From: Polyangiaceae bacterium
GTDB lineage: Bacteria > Myxococcota_A > Polyangia > Polyangiales > Polyangiaceae
DNA: 33,952 bases
NCBI GenBank assembly: GCA_025453595.1
Contig: JALOQB010000025.1
Span: 1 to 33,952 of the forward strand
Direction of reading: 5' to 3'
The position numbers were made by a program, and so were the translations under genes. Positions 17,102 through 24,899 of this stretch are shown here, one piece after another (within the stretch, counting starts at the first letter, position 1; each line of letters begins with the position of its first letter). Under the pieces are notes generated by a model that worked only from the letters and a program-made list of their open reading frames with translations, was not told the DNA's origin and made no database searches.

Positions 17102-17186
17102 GAGGTTGGGATCCTTCGCTGACGATGTAAGTTCAAGGTTGTTGGGGGAGACAAGTTCTCGGCGGCTCCCCTTGTTGTGCGGTTGC

Positions 17187-17216
17187 GTGTAGCACTTACG
17201 AACAACCCTGCGTCAA
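17187..17216 (-). promoter_or_regulatory. Possible sigma-70-type promoter for the Cys-rich lipoprotein gene
   Basis: On the minus strand TTGACG (17211-17216) is followed after 18 bp by CTACAC (17187-17192), about 86 bp upstream of the ATG at 17101. The surrounding 17102-17250 is the least GC-rich stretch nearby. The -10 match is weak. Confidence 0.3.
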
Positions 17217-17407
17217 GATTCCCTCGGAACCTGCGGGCCACAGGGACGTGATAAGGTGGCCGGGTGCCGGGAGAACGAGGCCCTCGACCCACCCCTCCAC
17301 GGGGTCTACCGACGACGGCTTCCCCGTCGGGGCCCCCCCATCTTTCTGGCCCCACGTCGCACCCACCCGGGTCACTTCCAGGCCACCGGACGCTCGTGAC
17401 GTCAACC

Positions 17408-18286
17408 ATGCTGGTCGATCCTGCCCCCCTGTCGGTCCGGCAGGTCCGGGGCCCGGAGCAGATCCGTACACCCTCGCCGGGGGACGTGATCGCCTCGGGC
17501 CGCGGGAGCTACCGGATCGAGCGCCAGATCGGTCAGGGGGCCCAGGGGGCCGTGTACGAGAGCGTCGGGGCCTTCGATCAGCGCTTTGCGCTCAAGCTCC
17601 AGGTCCCGGCGATGCGCCCTTACGCCGAGGTGTACGGCCAGTGGCGCGCCGAGGCGCAGCGGTTGCTGCTGCTGCGGCACCCGAACGTGGTGTACCTGCA
17701 CGACGCTTTCGAGCACAATTTCCTCTTTTACATGGCCCTCGAGTGGTGCCCTCACACCCTCAAAGAGCTGCTGCTTCATCCGCTACCGCCGGAGCTGGCG
17801 GTGGAGCTGATGAGGCAGCTGCTGGCGGCGACCCAGTACCTGCATGACAACGAGATCGTTCATGGCGACATGCATGCAGGCAATGTGTTGCTCACCGAGC
17901 TGGAGCGCCCCGTGGCCAAGCTGGCCGACTTCGGGATCTCCCAGGAGCTACAAGGCAAGGGGTTTGCGAGGCCCAACGTGGTGCATCACGCGATCATGGC
18001 CCCCGAGGTGGTCGCGTCCGGGTACACGTCGAGGCAATCCGATCTCTACCAGCTTGGCCTGCTCTTTTTCTGGATGGTCACCGGCCAGCCCCCGCTCGAC
18101 TACGGTGTCCCTTACCCGGAGCTTGTGCGGCAGGTCACCGAGGGGATCCCGAGGGCCCGGGCCGAGGCGCTCCATGCGCCTGCTGGCCCCATCATCGCCA
18201 AGATGCTCCGGCGCCGCGAGGCCTACCGCTACGCCAGCGCCCACGAGGTCTGGCAAGATCTGAGGCGGCTCCGTGACGGGGCCTGA
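17408..18286 (+). CDS. Ser/Thr protein kinase with HGD catalytic loop, single domain
   Basis: This is a 292-residue cytoplasmic kinase without membrane span or sensor domain. The glycine loop is GQGAQGAVY (42-50), K63 (ALKL) is the ATP lysine, and the catalytic loop reads HGDMHAGNVLL (152-162) in place of HRDLKPEN. DFG is at 174-176 and MAPE at 197-200. The catalytic Asp (D154) and Asn (N159) are kept, while Arg is replaced by Gly, so it is a non-RD kinase unlikely to depend on activation-loop phosphorylation. ATG 17408 is chosen. An in-frame GTG at 17264 has a good AAGGTGG site but would add 48 Pro/Ser/Thr residues written in codons unlike the gene. The RNA ligase gene begins inside its last codons. 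Confidence 0.85.
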   Translation: MLVDPAPLSVRQVRGPEQIRTPSPGDVIASGRGSYRIERQIGQGAQGAVYESVGAFDQRFALKLQVPAMRPYAEVYGQWRAEAQRLLLLRHPNVVYLHDAFEHNFLFYMALEWCPHTLKELLLHPLPPELAVELMRQLLAATQYLHDNEIVHGDMHAGNVLLTELERPVAKLADFGISQELQGKGFARPNVVHHAIMAPEVVASGYTSRQSDLYQLGLLFFWMVTGQPPLDYGVPYPELVRQVTEGIPRARAEALHAPAGPIIAKMLRRREAYRYASAHEVWQDLRRLRDGA

Positions 18287-18986
18287 GCTCCCTCTCGGCG
18301 GCAAGGCCTACGGCTCCATCCCGCACCTGCCCGGTTCGCGTGTAGGGCCCGGGGACCACCACCTCGGGGACCACCAGGCCTCCTGGTTGCTGGCTCGATC
18401 ACGGCCCGGCACCACGGTGATCGTCCAGGAAAAGCTCGATGGCTCCTGCGTCTGCGCGGCCCGCGTCGGCGACCGGATCCTCGCCCTCGGGCGCGATGGA
18501 CGGCTGGCGGAGCGCTCCTCGAACGAAGGTCGCCGCCGGTGGGCGACCTGGGTCGAGGCGCACCACGAGCGCTTCCTGGCGGTCCTGCGGCCCGGAGAGC
18601 GGTTGATCGGCGAGTGGCTGGCGCTGGTTCACGGCACCCGGTACCGGCTACAGCAGGGCCCCTTCGTGGCCTTCGACCTGATGCAGGGTCCCGAGCGGCT
18701 CCCCCTCGCGGAGCTCGAGGTCCGCGTGGCACCGGGCGAATTCTGCCTCCCTGCCCTGCTGCACCGCGGGGCTCCTCTCGCCATCCCGGAGGCGTTGGCA
18801 CGCCTGGGGAGCGCCGGTCACCACGGCGCGCTGGACCCCCCCGAGGGCGCCGTGTGGCGCCTGGAAGGACGACGCCAGGGCGCGTTGCGGGTGCTGTGCG
18901 TGGCCAAGTACGTGCGCCACGAGAAGATCGACGGGGCCTACTTGCCGGAGAATACCGGCAAGGACCCCCTGTGGAACTGGCCCTGA
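18273..18986 (+). CDS. ATP-dependent RNA ligase (Rnl2-like nucleotidyltransferase)
   Basis: This is a 237-residue single-domain ligase of the covalent nucleotidyltransferase superfamily. Motif I is EKLDGS with K54 as the AMP-accepting lysine, motif III is LIGEWLA (111-117), motif IIIa is FVAFDLM (131-137), motif IV is EGAVWR (191-196), and motif V is VAKYV (210-214). It should seal 3'-OH/5'-phosphate RNA ends or nicks using ATP; its chemistry is distinct from RtcB. The C-terminal domain found in T4 Rnl2 is absent. The GTG start at 18273 lies within the kinase gene (14-bp overlap) with GAGG at 18262-18265, so the two proteins should be co-translated. The partner kinase may regulate it; this is inference. 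Confidence 0.85.
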   Translation: MTGPELPLGGKAYGSIPHLPGSRVGPGDHHLGDHQASWLLARSRPGTTVIVQEKLDGSCVCAARVGDRILALGRDGRLAERSSNEGRRRWATWVEAHHERFLAVLRPGERLIGEWLALVHGTRYRLQQGPFVAFDLMQGPERLPLAELEVRVAPGEFCLPALLHRGAPLAIPEALARLGSAGHHGALDPPEGAVWRLEGRRQGALRVLCVAKYVRHEKIDGAYLPENTGKDPLWNWP

Positions 18987-19039
18987 CCTCGCCGCAGCCC
19001 CGGCCGCGGTCGGGCGTCGTCGAGGGGGGCGTGCTTCAT

Positions 19040-19067
19040 ATGGTATTTCTGTCTATGGAAATTCCAT
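19040..19067. terminator. AT-rich stem-loop between convergent genes
   Basis: ATGGTATTTC (19040-19049) pairs with GAAATTCCAT (19058-19067) with one mismatch around an 8-nt loop. It lies in the 131-bp gap between the RNA ligase gene (+) and the MlaF-like gene (-) and may terminate both. Its right half is also copy 4 of the TATGGAAnnnCCRT motif. Confidence 0.45.
19054..19067 (+). repeat. TATGGAAnnnCCRT motif, copy 4 (intergenic)
   Basis: TATGGAAATTCCAT contains the perfect palindrome ATGGAA-A-TTCCAT (19055-19067). It is the only intergenic copy in the window. Confidence 0.55.
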
Positions 19068-19117
19068 GATGGTGAGCGTTGGTGCCCCCGCTCGTGCACC
19101 CGTATGCGGCCGTGGGT

Positions 19118-19897
19118 TCACCCGTCGAGCAGCGACTGGAGGGACTCCCCTTCGGGCGCCATGCCGTGGATGAAGTCACGCACGCGAGGGTCGGGAGATG
19201 CGCGAAACTCCTCGGGTTTGCCCTGGAGGATGATCTGCCCTTTGTGCACCATCGCGATGCGATCAGCGACGGAGAAGGCGCTGCCCATGTCGTGGGTGAC
19301 GACGAGGGAGGTGACCTTGAGGGTGCGCTGCATGCCGCGGATCAGGTGGTTGATGCGGGTGGTGTTGATGGGGTCGAGGCCGGTGGTGGGTTCGTCGTAG
19401 AGCAGGACCTCGGGCTGGAGTGCGATGGCCCTGGCGACGCCGACGCGGCGCTTCATGCCGCCGGAGAGATCGCCCGGGCGCATGGTCTCGACGCCAGGGA
19501 GACCGACGAGCTCGAGGGCCCAGGCGACGCGCTTCTGGATCTCGGCGGCAGACATGGTGCGGTGGAGGTGCTCGTGGAGGCCATAAGCCACGTTGTCGCC
19601 GACGGAGATGCTGTCGAAGAGGGCGGAGGCCTGGAAGATCATGGCGACCTGGCGGCGCACCGGGAGCAGGGCCTTCTCGCTCATGCCGACGATCTCCTGG
19701 CCACGGAAGCGGATGCTGCCGCGGTCAGCCTGGAGGAGGCCGATGAGCATCTTGAGCATCACGCTCTTGCCCACGCCGGAGCCGCCGAGGATGACCAAAG
19801 TCTCGCCCTCGAAGACGTCGAGATCGAGGCCGGTGTAGACCTTCTTGGGGCCGAAGGCCTTGTGCACGTCGCGGAAGGAGATGAGGGGCTGGGTCAC
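19118..19897 (-). CDS. MlaF-like ABC transporter ATP-binding protein
   Basis: This 259-residue ATPase has Walker A GGSGVGKS (38-45), the Q-loop region AMIFQASALFDSISVGDNV, signature LSGGMKRRVGVARA, Walker B VLLYDEPTTGLDP and an H-loop in VVTHDM. The LF-DS-SVGDNV and GGM-RR features are those of MlaF/Mkl ATPases of MCE-type lipid transporters, which move phospholipids between the membranes. The usual partners (MlaE permease, MlaD/MCE protein) are not adjacent in this window, so it may serve a complex encoded elsewhere. The GTG start lies two bases after the stop of the glycosidase gene, which implies translational coupling. Confidence 0.88.
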   Translation of the reverse strand: MTQPLISFRDVHKAFGPKKVYTGLDLDVFEGETLVILGGSGVGKSVMLKMLIGLLQADRGSIRFRGQEIVGMSEKALLPVRRQVAMIFQASALFDSISVGDNVAYGLHEHLHRTMSAAEIQKRVAWALELVGLPGVETMRPGDLSGGMKRRVGVARAIALQPEVLLYDEPTTGLDPINTTRINHLIRGMQRTLKVTSLVVTHDMGSAFSVADRIAMVHKGQIILQGKPEEFRASPDPRVRDFIHGMAPEGESLQSLLDG

Positions 19898-19899
19898 GG

Positions 19900-21900
19900 T
19901 CAGGACAGGGCGAGGAGGCGCCCGGAGCGGGCCGGGACCCGGAGCTCGAGGACCCCCTGATCGGCGCGGAAGGCCTGCTCGTCGAGGGCATCGAGGGCGC
20001 GCGTGATGCCCGGGACGCTGACGCGACCGACGACGTCGGCGCCGGTGGGGTTGAGCACGAAGAGGGCCCGGGGCAGGCCCTGCGGATCTTCGTGGAGGCA
20101 GGCGACGAGGCTGTCCGGATCGCAGGCAAAGCAGGGGAGCTGCAGGTCATCGATGGCGCGAGCGACCAGGGCGTCGGCCCGGGACGGGGCCAGGGGGGCG
20201 TCGAGGAGCTGGATGGCCTCCAGATCGAGGGGGGCCGAGAGCAGCCGCAACGAGCCATCACGGACAGGCCGCCGGGGCCCCAGGGTGACGCGCCCGCCGG
20301 CCTCGATCACCCGGCGCAGGGGCGCGAGCAGCCCGGGCTCCAGGCCGCCGGAGCAAGCCACGATGACCCAGCGCGCCCCCGTCAACGCCACGTCGGCGTC
20401 TTCTCCGCCGACAAAGGCGAAGGGGACGCCGCGAACCTCGAGGGACTCCTCGAAGGCGTGGAGGAAGGCTTCGCCTTCGAGGGCGACGGGGCCATCCAGG
20501 CCGAGGGTGTCTTCGAGGCAGCGCTCCCGGGCTCCGGCGCCGAAGACGGAGAAGAAGGTGCCGGTGGCGGGGCCGAAGGCATGCATGGCGCGGGTCAGGC
20601 GCCGCAGCGAGCGAGGGATGAGGAGCCGCACGGGGGTGGCGCGGCGGAGGGAGGCAAACTGCAGGCGCTCGAGGGCGGCGAGGAGCCGCTCGTAGAACAG
20701 GGCCGAAGGTCTGCGATTGCCCTGGGCGTCGATGGGGCCCCCGACCCAGCGATCGCGGGCGACGGCCATGTACAGGTTGAACCCGCGGAGGCCGTACGCG
20801 AGCGTGGAGAGCAGGGTGAACTCGCTGTCCCGCTCGTCGAGCGGGGGGAAGAACGGCGGGAAGCCTGCCCCCAGTTCGGCCGCGTAAGCGGGCACCCCGA
20901 GGCCCTCGCAGCGGGCCACCAGCTCGGTGGTACGCCGGGCGACGATGCGCCGCTGGGCGGGGTCAGCCTTGTGATAAAAATCGAAGCCCACCAGGTCAAC
21001 CGAGGAGCCGAGGAGGGCGGGGTTGAGGGGGGTTGCGTCCTGGCCCGGGGGGAGGTTGTGGCTGAAAGGGACGCCGCGGAGCCCGGCCTCTTCCATGGCC
21101 GCACGGAAGCGCTTCATTGCCTGCGCCAGCAGCACCTCGTGGAACTCGACCCAGTCGAGGTGCCTGGCGAGCTGGTCAGCGTGGGAGGCATCGAAGCGTG
21201 TCGGCGGCAGGATCTGGGCGAGGGGTGCGGTGTCGGAGCCGTAGGTGTTCCGCAGGGTCTCGTCGTCGCGGTAACGCTCCTGCAAGAAGGAGCGATACAG
21301 GGCAACCGCATCGGGGTGGTAATCCTGCTCGTAGGCGCTGTCGCGGAAGTAGAGGGCCCCCTCGTTGTCGACCTGGAGCATCACCACCGGGCCGTGGGGG
21401 TGGAGGTGCGGCGCGAGCACCGGGCCCAGGGCCTTGAAGTAGGCGGCCACCTCGCGGTGAAAGGCCGAGGAGGCGTAGCTCGGGACCGGGAAGGCGGTGG
21501 GGAGCATCGGCAAGATGACCGGGTTACCGCGGGGGGAGCGGGCCTGGCACTCGGGGGTCCAGAGGACCCGGTCGGGGATCCCGAAGCCGGTGAGCTCGGC
21601 GTTGATGTGGGGCCCCGGACGCGCGATGGCGAGGAGACCGGCGCCCTGGAGGAGCCGCAGGAACGCGGGCAGATCGAGCCTGGGGTCATCGCCCCAGTCG
21701 AAGCGGCCGCCGGCCCCCTCGTGGACGGACCAGGGTATGTAGAGATCGACCATACAGAAGCCGAGGGCCCGGACGGAGGCGATGGCGTCGGGCCAGCGGG
21801 CGCGGTCGATGCGCCAGTAGTGGAGGCTGGCGGCGTGGAGGGGCAGGGTGCGGCCGTCGATCGCCAGCCCCCGGGGGACCACCTGGACCGGGGTGCTCAT
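19900..21900 (-). CDS. GH35-like glycoside hydrolase (beta-galactosidase type)
   Basis: This is a 666-residue enzyme. The N-terminal half is a TIM barrel close to GH35: SLHYWRIDRARWPDAI, VDLYIPWSVHE, LLAIARPGPHINAEL, then the acid/base glutamate E180 in LQVDNEGAL and the likely nucleophile E342 in YAAELGAGFPP. The C-terminal half (about 420-666) looks like a glutamine-amidotransferase-like domain followed by a small beta domain, as in large beta-galactosidases. No signal peptide is seen, so it is probably cytoplasmic. The ATG at 21900 overlaps the stop of the upstream small gene (ATGA). It probably acts on beta-galactosides or related oligosaccharides. The pairing with an MlaF-like ATPase is unusual. 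Confidence 0.82.
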   Translation of the reverse strand: MSTPVQVVPRGLAIDGRTLPLHAASLHYWRIDRARWPDAIASVRALGFCMVDLYIPWSVHEGAGGRFDWGDDPRLDLPAFLRLLQGAGLLAIARPGPHINAELTGFGIPDRVLWTPECQARSPRGNPVILPMLPTAFPVPSYASSAFHREVAAYFKALGPVLAPHLHPHGPVVMLQVDNEGALYFRDSAYEQDYHPDAVALYRSFLQERYRDDETLRNTYGSDTAPLAQILPPTRFDASHADQLARHLDWVEFHEVLLAQAMKRFRAAMEEAGLRGVPFSHNLPPGQDATPLNPALLGSSVDLVGFDFYHKADPAQRRIVARRTTELVARCEGLGVPAYAAELGAGFPPFFPPLDERDSEFTLLSTLAYGLRGFNLYMAVARDRWVGGPIDAQGNRRPSALFYERLLAALERLQFASLRRATPVRLLIPRSLRRLTRAMHAFGPATGTFFSVFGAGARERCLEDTLGLDGPVALEGEAFLHAFEESLEVRGVPFAFVGGEDADVALTGARWVIVACSGGLEPGLLAPLRRVIEAGGRVTLGPRRPVRDGSLRLLSAPLDLEAIQLLDAPLAPSRADALVARAIDDLQLPCFACDPDSLVACLHEDPQGLPRALFVLNPTGADVVGRVSVPGITRALDALDEQAFRADQGVLELRVPARSGRLLALS

Positions 21901-22157
21901 CCGCGGGACCCTGGCCCCCACCGATCCGGGTCGGCGTCGTCGCTGTTCATCTCGGCCTGGAGCAGGGCGCCGATGCTGGCGGCGACGCGCTTGCGGGCGA
22001 CCTCCTTGTCGCGATCGTTGGGCTCCTCGCCCGGGCCGAGCCAGCGGGCATCGTGGAGCCTGCGCTCGAGCAGGGCGATCCGCCGCTCGGCGTCGAGGAG
22101 GGCCGATACGAGGGTGACGAGGGTTTCTCTGGGGATGGAGCCGCTGGATCGAGCCAT
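21897..22157 (-). CDS. 86-residue helical protein with RETLV motif
   Basis: The chosen start is ATG 22157, preceded by AGGGGG on the minus strand; the open frame further upstream is the reverse of the divergent gene. The short N-terminus (MARSSGSIPRETLVTLV) is followed by a heptad-like helix (SALLDAERRIALLERRLHDARWL) and a charged second helix ending in an acidic tail. No family is recognised. The segment GSIPRETLV resembles the repeat in the divergent gene (GSAPMGRETLV). Its stop overlaps the glycosidase start (ATGA), so it is the first gene of a three-gene coupled operon. Confidence 0.65.
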   Translation of the reverse strand: MARSSGSIPRETLVTLVSALLDAERRIALLERRLHDARWLGPGEEPNDRDKEVARKRVAASIGALLQAEMNSDDADPDRWGPGSRG

Positions 22158-22194
22158 CCCCCTGGGGATAGCATGTTTCTGTTGCAATCTCGCG

Positions 22195-22926
22195 ATGGAC
22201 CCGGAACGCTGGTTCGCTGTTTCCGTGTCAACCCCGCGCTCCCGCAACAAACCCACGACTGAATCGGGCCCCGAGATCACCACCGGGTCGGCTCCGATGG
22301 GCCGTGAAACCCTGGTCGCCATCGCCGAAGATGAGGCGGATCAGGCCCGCGCGCTCCTGAAGAAGCGCGCCGCAGCGCCGCCCCGCAGCACCGGACGCCC
22401 CCCTGCCCTGCCCTCGTCCAGGCCCCAGAGCGCCCCGGTCCCCTCGTCTGCCCCGCCGACGCCGGCGCCGCCGTCGGCCCCGAGGCATCCGCCCTCGGTG
22501 CCGCCTAGCACGCGGGATCGCTTCTCTACCCTCGACTACGGGGACACCCTGCCGAGCGGTCGAGAGAGCTCGGGGCCCGAGATCCATACCGGCTTCACGC
22601 CGATGGGCCGGGAGACCCTGGCGGCCATCACCACCGATCTCGCCCAGGAGCTCCTCAAGGCGCTGACCTCCGAGGAGCGAACCACCTGGCTGAACCAGCT
22701 CGACGAGGCCCTGGTGCTCGAGCCGTTCCGCTTCGAGGTCCGCGGGACGCCGATGCTGGCGCGCCCCAACGACACCCTGCGCCGCGAGTTCGTCGCGACC
22801 AAGCTGCTCCACCGGCTCCCGGTGCGCACCATCCAGGAAGTCTCGCGCATCGACGTGACCCCCACCGCCGACGACGGGCTCACCCTCACGATCTGGGTGA
22901 AGATCCCCGAACCGGGCGGGGCCTAG
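22195..22926 (+). CDS. Unknown protein with two PMGRETL repeats and a Pro-rich linker
   Basis: This is a 243-residue protein with no signal or membrane span. Two copies of a roughly 20-residue repeat, SGPEI-TG--PMGRETL-AI, lie at about 24-43 and 126-145, each followed by an acidic or helical stretch. A Pro/Ser/Ala linker (about 61-107) lies between them. The C-terminal domain (about 150-243, TSEERTTWLNQLDEALVLEPFRFEVRG and onward) is compact and ends in beta-like strands. I do not recognise it. The ATG at 22195 is 37 bp from the divergent small gene and lacks a clear ribosome site, so a later start is possible. The duplicated segment looks like a docking or regulatory motif. Confidence 0.65.
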   Translation: MDPERWFAVSVSTPRSRNKPTTESGPEITTGSAPMGRETLVAIAEDEADQARALLKKRAAAPPRSTGRPPALPSSRPQSAPVPSSAPPTPAPPSAPRHPPSVPPSTRDRFSTLDYGDTLPSGRESSGPEIHTGFTPMGRETLAAITTDLAQELLKALTSEERTTWLNQLDEALVLEPFRFEVRGTPMLARPNDTLRREFVATKLLHRLPVRTIQEVSRIDVTPTADDGLTLTIWVKIPEPGGA

Positions 22927-22946
22927 CGGTCGAGCTGCAGACTCCT

Positions 22947-22963
22947 GTCCTCATCGCGAGGAC
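22947..22963 (+). terminator. Probable terminator hairpin
   Basis: GTCCTC-ATCGC-GAGGAC is a perfect 6-bp stem with a 5-nt loop, starting 20 bp after the stop at 22926. A T-rich run (TTCTTTT) begins about 14 bp further on. The rest of the gap to 23070 shows nothing clear. Confidence 0.45.
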
Positions 22964-23070
22964 GTAGCCCCTCAGTTCTTTTCCCCAGAGCGCGCGGGGC
23001 GCGGTGCAAAGACGCCGCCGCAAGGCAGGCATGGATCTCGCACTCGGGCGCGCGTCCGAGAACGTCGAAG

Positions 23071-24888
23071 ATGAGATCTACGCCTATTTTTGCCGCTGTT
23101 TGCCTTGGATTCTTGCTGACCTCGGGGCGAGCGCAGGCCCAGACCCAGCTGCCCGGAGCGCTGGAGCAATCGCTGCGGGAGGGCTACGCGCTCCAGCATT
23201 TCGAGCCGGCCCCCGCGGGGGATCGTTTCTTTGCGATCCCCAGCGCGCATGCGGACGGGCGCGGCCCCCTGGCGCTGCAATTGCTGGGGAACTACGCCTA
23301 CAAGCCGCTGAGGCTCCGGCGGAGCACGGGGGAGGAGCTGAGCGTCATCGCCGCCAACGTGCTCTACGCGCACCTGGGCGCATCCGTGGCCCTGGCGCGC
23401 CGCGTGGTGCTGAACCTGGATGTGCCCGTGGCGCTGGTGCAAACCGGGGAGCAACAGGAGGGGATCCCCACCTCGGTCTCCAGCGGGAAGCTCGCGGACC
23501 TCCGGGTGGGGGCGCGGGTCGCGTTGCTGGGCGACCACCGGAGCAAGGGCGCCCTGGCGCTGGGGGTCGATGCCTGGCTCCCCACCGGCGACCCCAGGCA
23601 GTTCACCGGCGACCGCAAGGTGCGGGTCAACCCCAAGCTCATCGCCAGCGGCACCAGCGGCCCCTTTGTCTACGGCGGGTACGTGGGCTACCTGGTCCGC
23701 GAGGGGGTCGACCTGGGGGCGCCGCGCATCGGCTCCTCGATCAACTTCGGCGCCTCCGTCGGCCTGCTGGTGGCGGATGGCAAGGCCCAGATCGGCCCCG
23801 AGCTCTATGGAAGTACCGTGGTCCAGGAGGTGAACGGCAAGGGGCCCTCGCTGGAGGGGGTGACGACACCGCTGGAGCTGCTGCTGGGGGCGAAGCTGCG
23901 GGCCTCGGATCTGGTGCTGGGGCTGGGGGCCGGTCCAGGGCTGACGCGGGCCCCCGGGATCCCGGCCTTCCGCGCGGTCTTCAGCGTGGCGTACGCGCCG
24001 CAGGAGGCGGAGGGAGACCGGGACAAGGACGGGATCGTGGACAGCAAGGATGCGTGCGTCGACGTGCCCGGGGTGCCCGACGAGGACCCGAAGAAGCACG
24101 GGTGCCCGGAGCAGGATCGGGACAAGGACGGGATCGTGGACCGGCAGGATGCATGCGTCGACGTGCCCGGCGTCAAGAGCGAGGACCCGAAGAAGCACGG
24201 GTGCCCGGAGCCGAAGGACACCGACGGCGATGGCATCCTTGACGAGGACGATGCGTGCGTGAAGGTGCCCGGCGTCAAGAGCGACGACCCGAAGAAGCAC
24301 GGGTGCCCGGAGCTGAAGGACACCGACGGCGATGGCATCTTTGACGACAAGGATCAGTGCATCAACGATCCGGAAGACAAGGACAACTTCGAGGATGACG
24401 ATGGCTGCCCCGACCCCGACAACGACAGGGACAGCATCCCCGACGAGAAGGACGCCTGCCCCAACGAATCAGGGAAGCCGGACCGGGACCCGAAGAAGAA
24501 CGGCTGCCCCAAGGCCGTGCGGGTGATCGGCGACGAGATCATCATCCTGCAGCAGGTGCAGTTCGATACGGCCAAGGCCACCATCCGGCCCATCAGCAAC
24601 GCGCTCCTCGACGAGGTCGCGGGCGTGCTCAAGGAGCACGTGGAGCTGGTCTCGCTGGAGGTCCAGGGGCACACCGACAACCGGGGCGATGCCACGATGA
24701 ACCAGCAGCTCTCCCAGGACCGGGCTGCCGCCGTGGTCGCGGCCCTGGTCAAGCGCGGCGTGGATGCCTCTCGCCTGACGCCGGTGGGCTACGGCGCGGA
24801 CAAGCCCGTCGCGGACAACAAGACCGACGCAGGACGCCAGAAGAATCGCCGCGTCCAGTTCGTGATCCTCAAGCGCGAGAAGCGCTGA
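23071..24888 (+). CDS. OmpA-family outer-membrane protein with thrombospondin type 3 repeats
   Basis: This is a 605-residue protein. A signal peptide (STPIFAAVCLGFLLTSGRAQAQ, cleavage after about 23) is followed by a beta-barrel-like region (about 30-315) rich in alternating strands and glycine. Calcium-binding TSP3 repeats (about 317-475) contain D-x-D-x-DGI--D--DAC units. A C-terminal OmpA peptidoglycan-binding domain (about 485-600) has QFDTAKATIRP, VQGHTDNRGD and NRRVQFVI. It should link the outer membrane to peptidoglycan. Four TSP3 units are near-identical in DNA. The ATG is preceded only by GAAG. A copy of the TATGGAAnnnCCRT motif lies in the barrel-coding part. Confidence 0.92.
   Translation: MRSTPIFAAVCLGFLLTSGRAQAQTQLPGALEQSLREGYALQHFEPAPAGDRFFAIPSAHADGRGPLALQLLGNYAYKPLRLRRSTGEELSVIAANVLYAHLGASVALARRVVLNLDVPVALVQTGEQQEGIPTSVSSGKLADLRVGARVALLGDHRSKGALALGVDAWLPTGDPRQFTGDRKVRVNPKLIASGTSGPFVYGGYVGYLVREGVDLGAPRIGSSINFGASVGLLVADGKAQIGPELYGSTVVQEVNGKGPSLEGVTTPLELLLGAKLRASDLVLGLGAGPGLTRAPGIPAFRAVFSVAYAPQEAEGDRDKDGIVDSKDACVDVPGVPDEDPKKHGCPEQDRDKDGIVDRQDACVDVPGVKSEDPKKHGCPEPKDTDGDGILDEDDACVKVPGVKSDDPKKHGCPELKDTDGDGIFDDKDQCINDPEDKDNFEDDDGCPDPDNDRDSIPDEKDACPNESGKPDRDPKKNGCPKAVRVIGDEIIILQQVQFDTAKATIRPISNALLDEVAGVLKEHVELVSLEVQGHTDNRGDATMNQQLSQDRAAAVVAALVKRGVDASRLTPVGYGADKPVADNKTDAGRQKNRRVQFVILKREKR
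23816..23829 (+). repeat. TATGGAAnnnCCRT motif, copy 5 (inside OmpA/TSP3 gene)
   Basis: TATGGAAGTACCGT encodes Y-G-S-T-V with the codons TAT, GGA and AGT, unusual in this gene. Confidence 0.5.
24012..24420 (+). repeat. Four tandem TSP3-coding repeats, about 102 bp each
   Basis: Units begin near 24012, 24114, 24216 and 24318. The segment GAGGACCCGAAGAAGCACGG with flanks recurs almost unchanged, and the fourth unit diverges in its second half. The low divergence suggests recent duplication or gene conversion within the gene. Confidence 0.8.
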
Positions 24889-24899
24889 AGGCGGGGCGC

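Noticed and set aside
17264-17407. GTG 17264 as start of the HGD kinase
   Set aside because: It has a good AAGGTGG site, but the 48 extra codons use CTA, CGA, CCT and TCT unlike the gene body; kept only as an alternative.
20092-22194. Upstream part of the plus-strand frame leading into the PMGRETL gene
   Set aside because: Antisense to the GH35-like gene with shadow composition; the real gene begins near 22195.
22158-22322. N-terminal extension of the 86-residue protein
   Set aside because: It is the reverse complement of the divergent gene; ATG 22157 has AGGGGG upstream.
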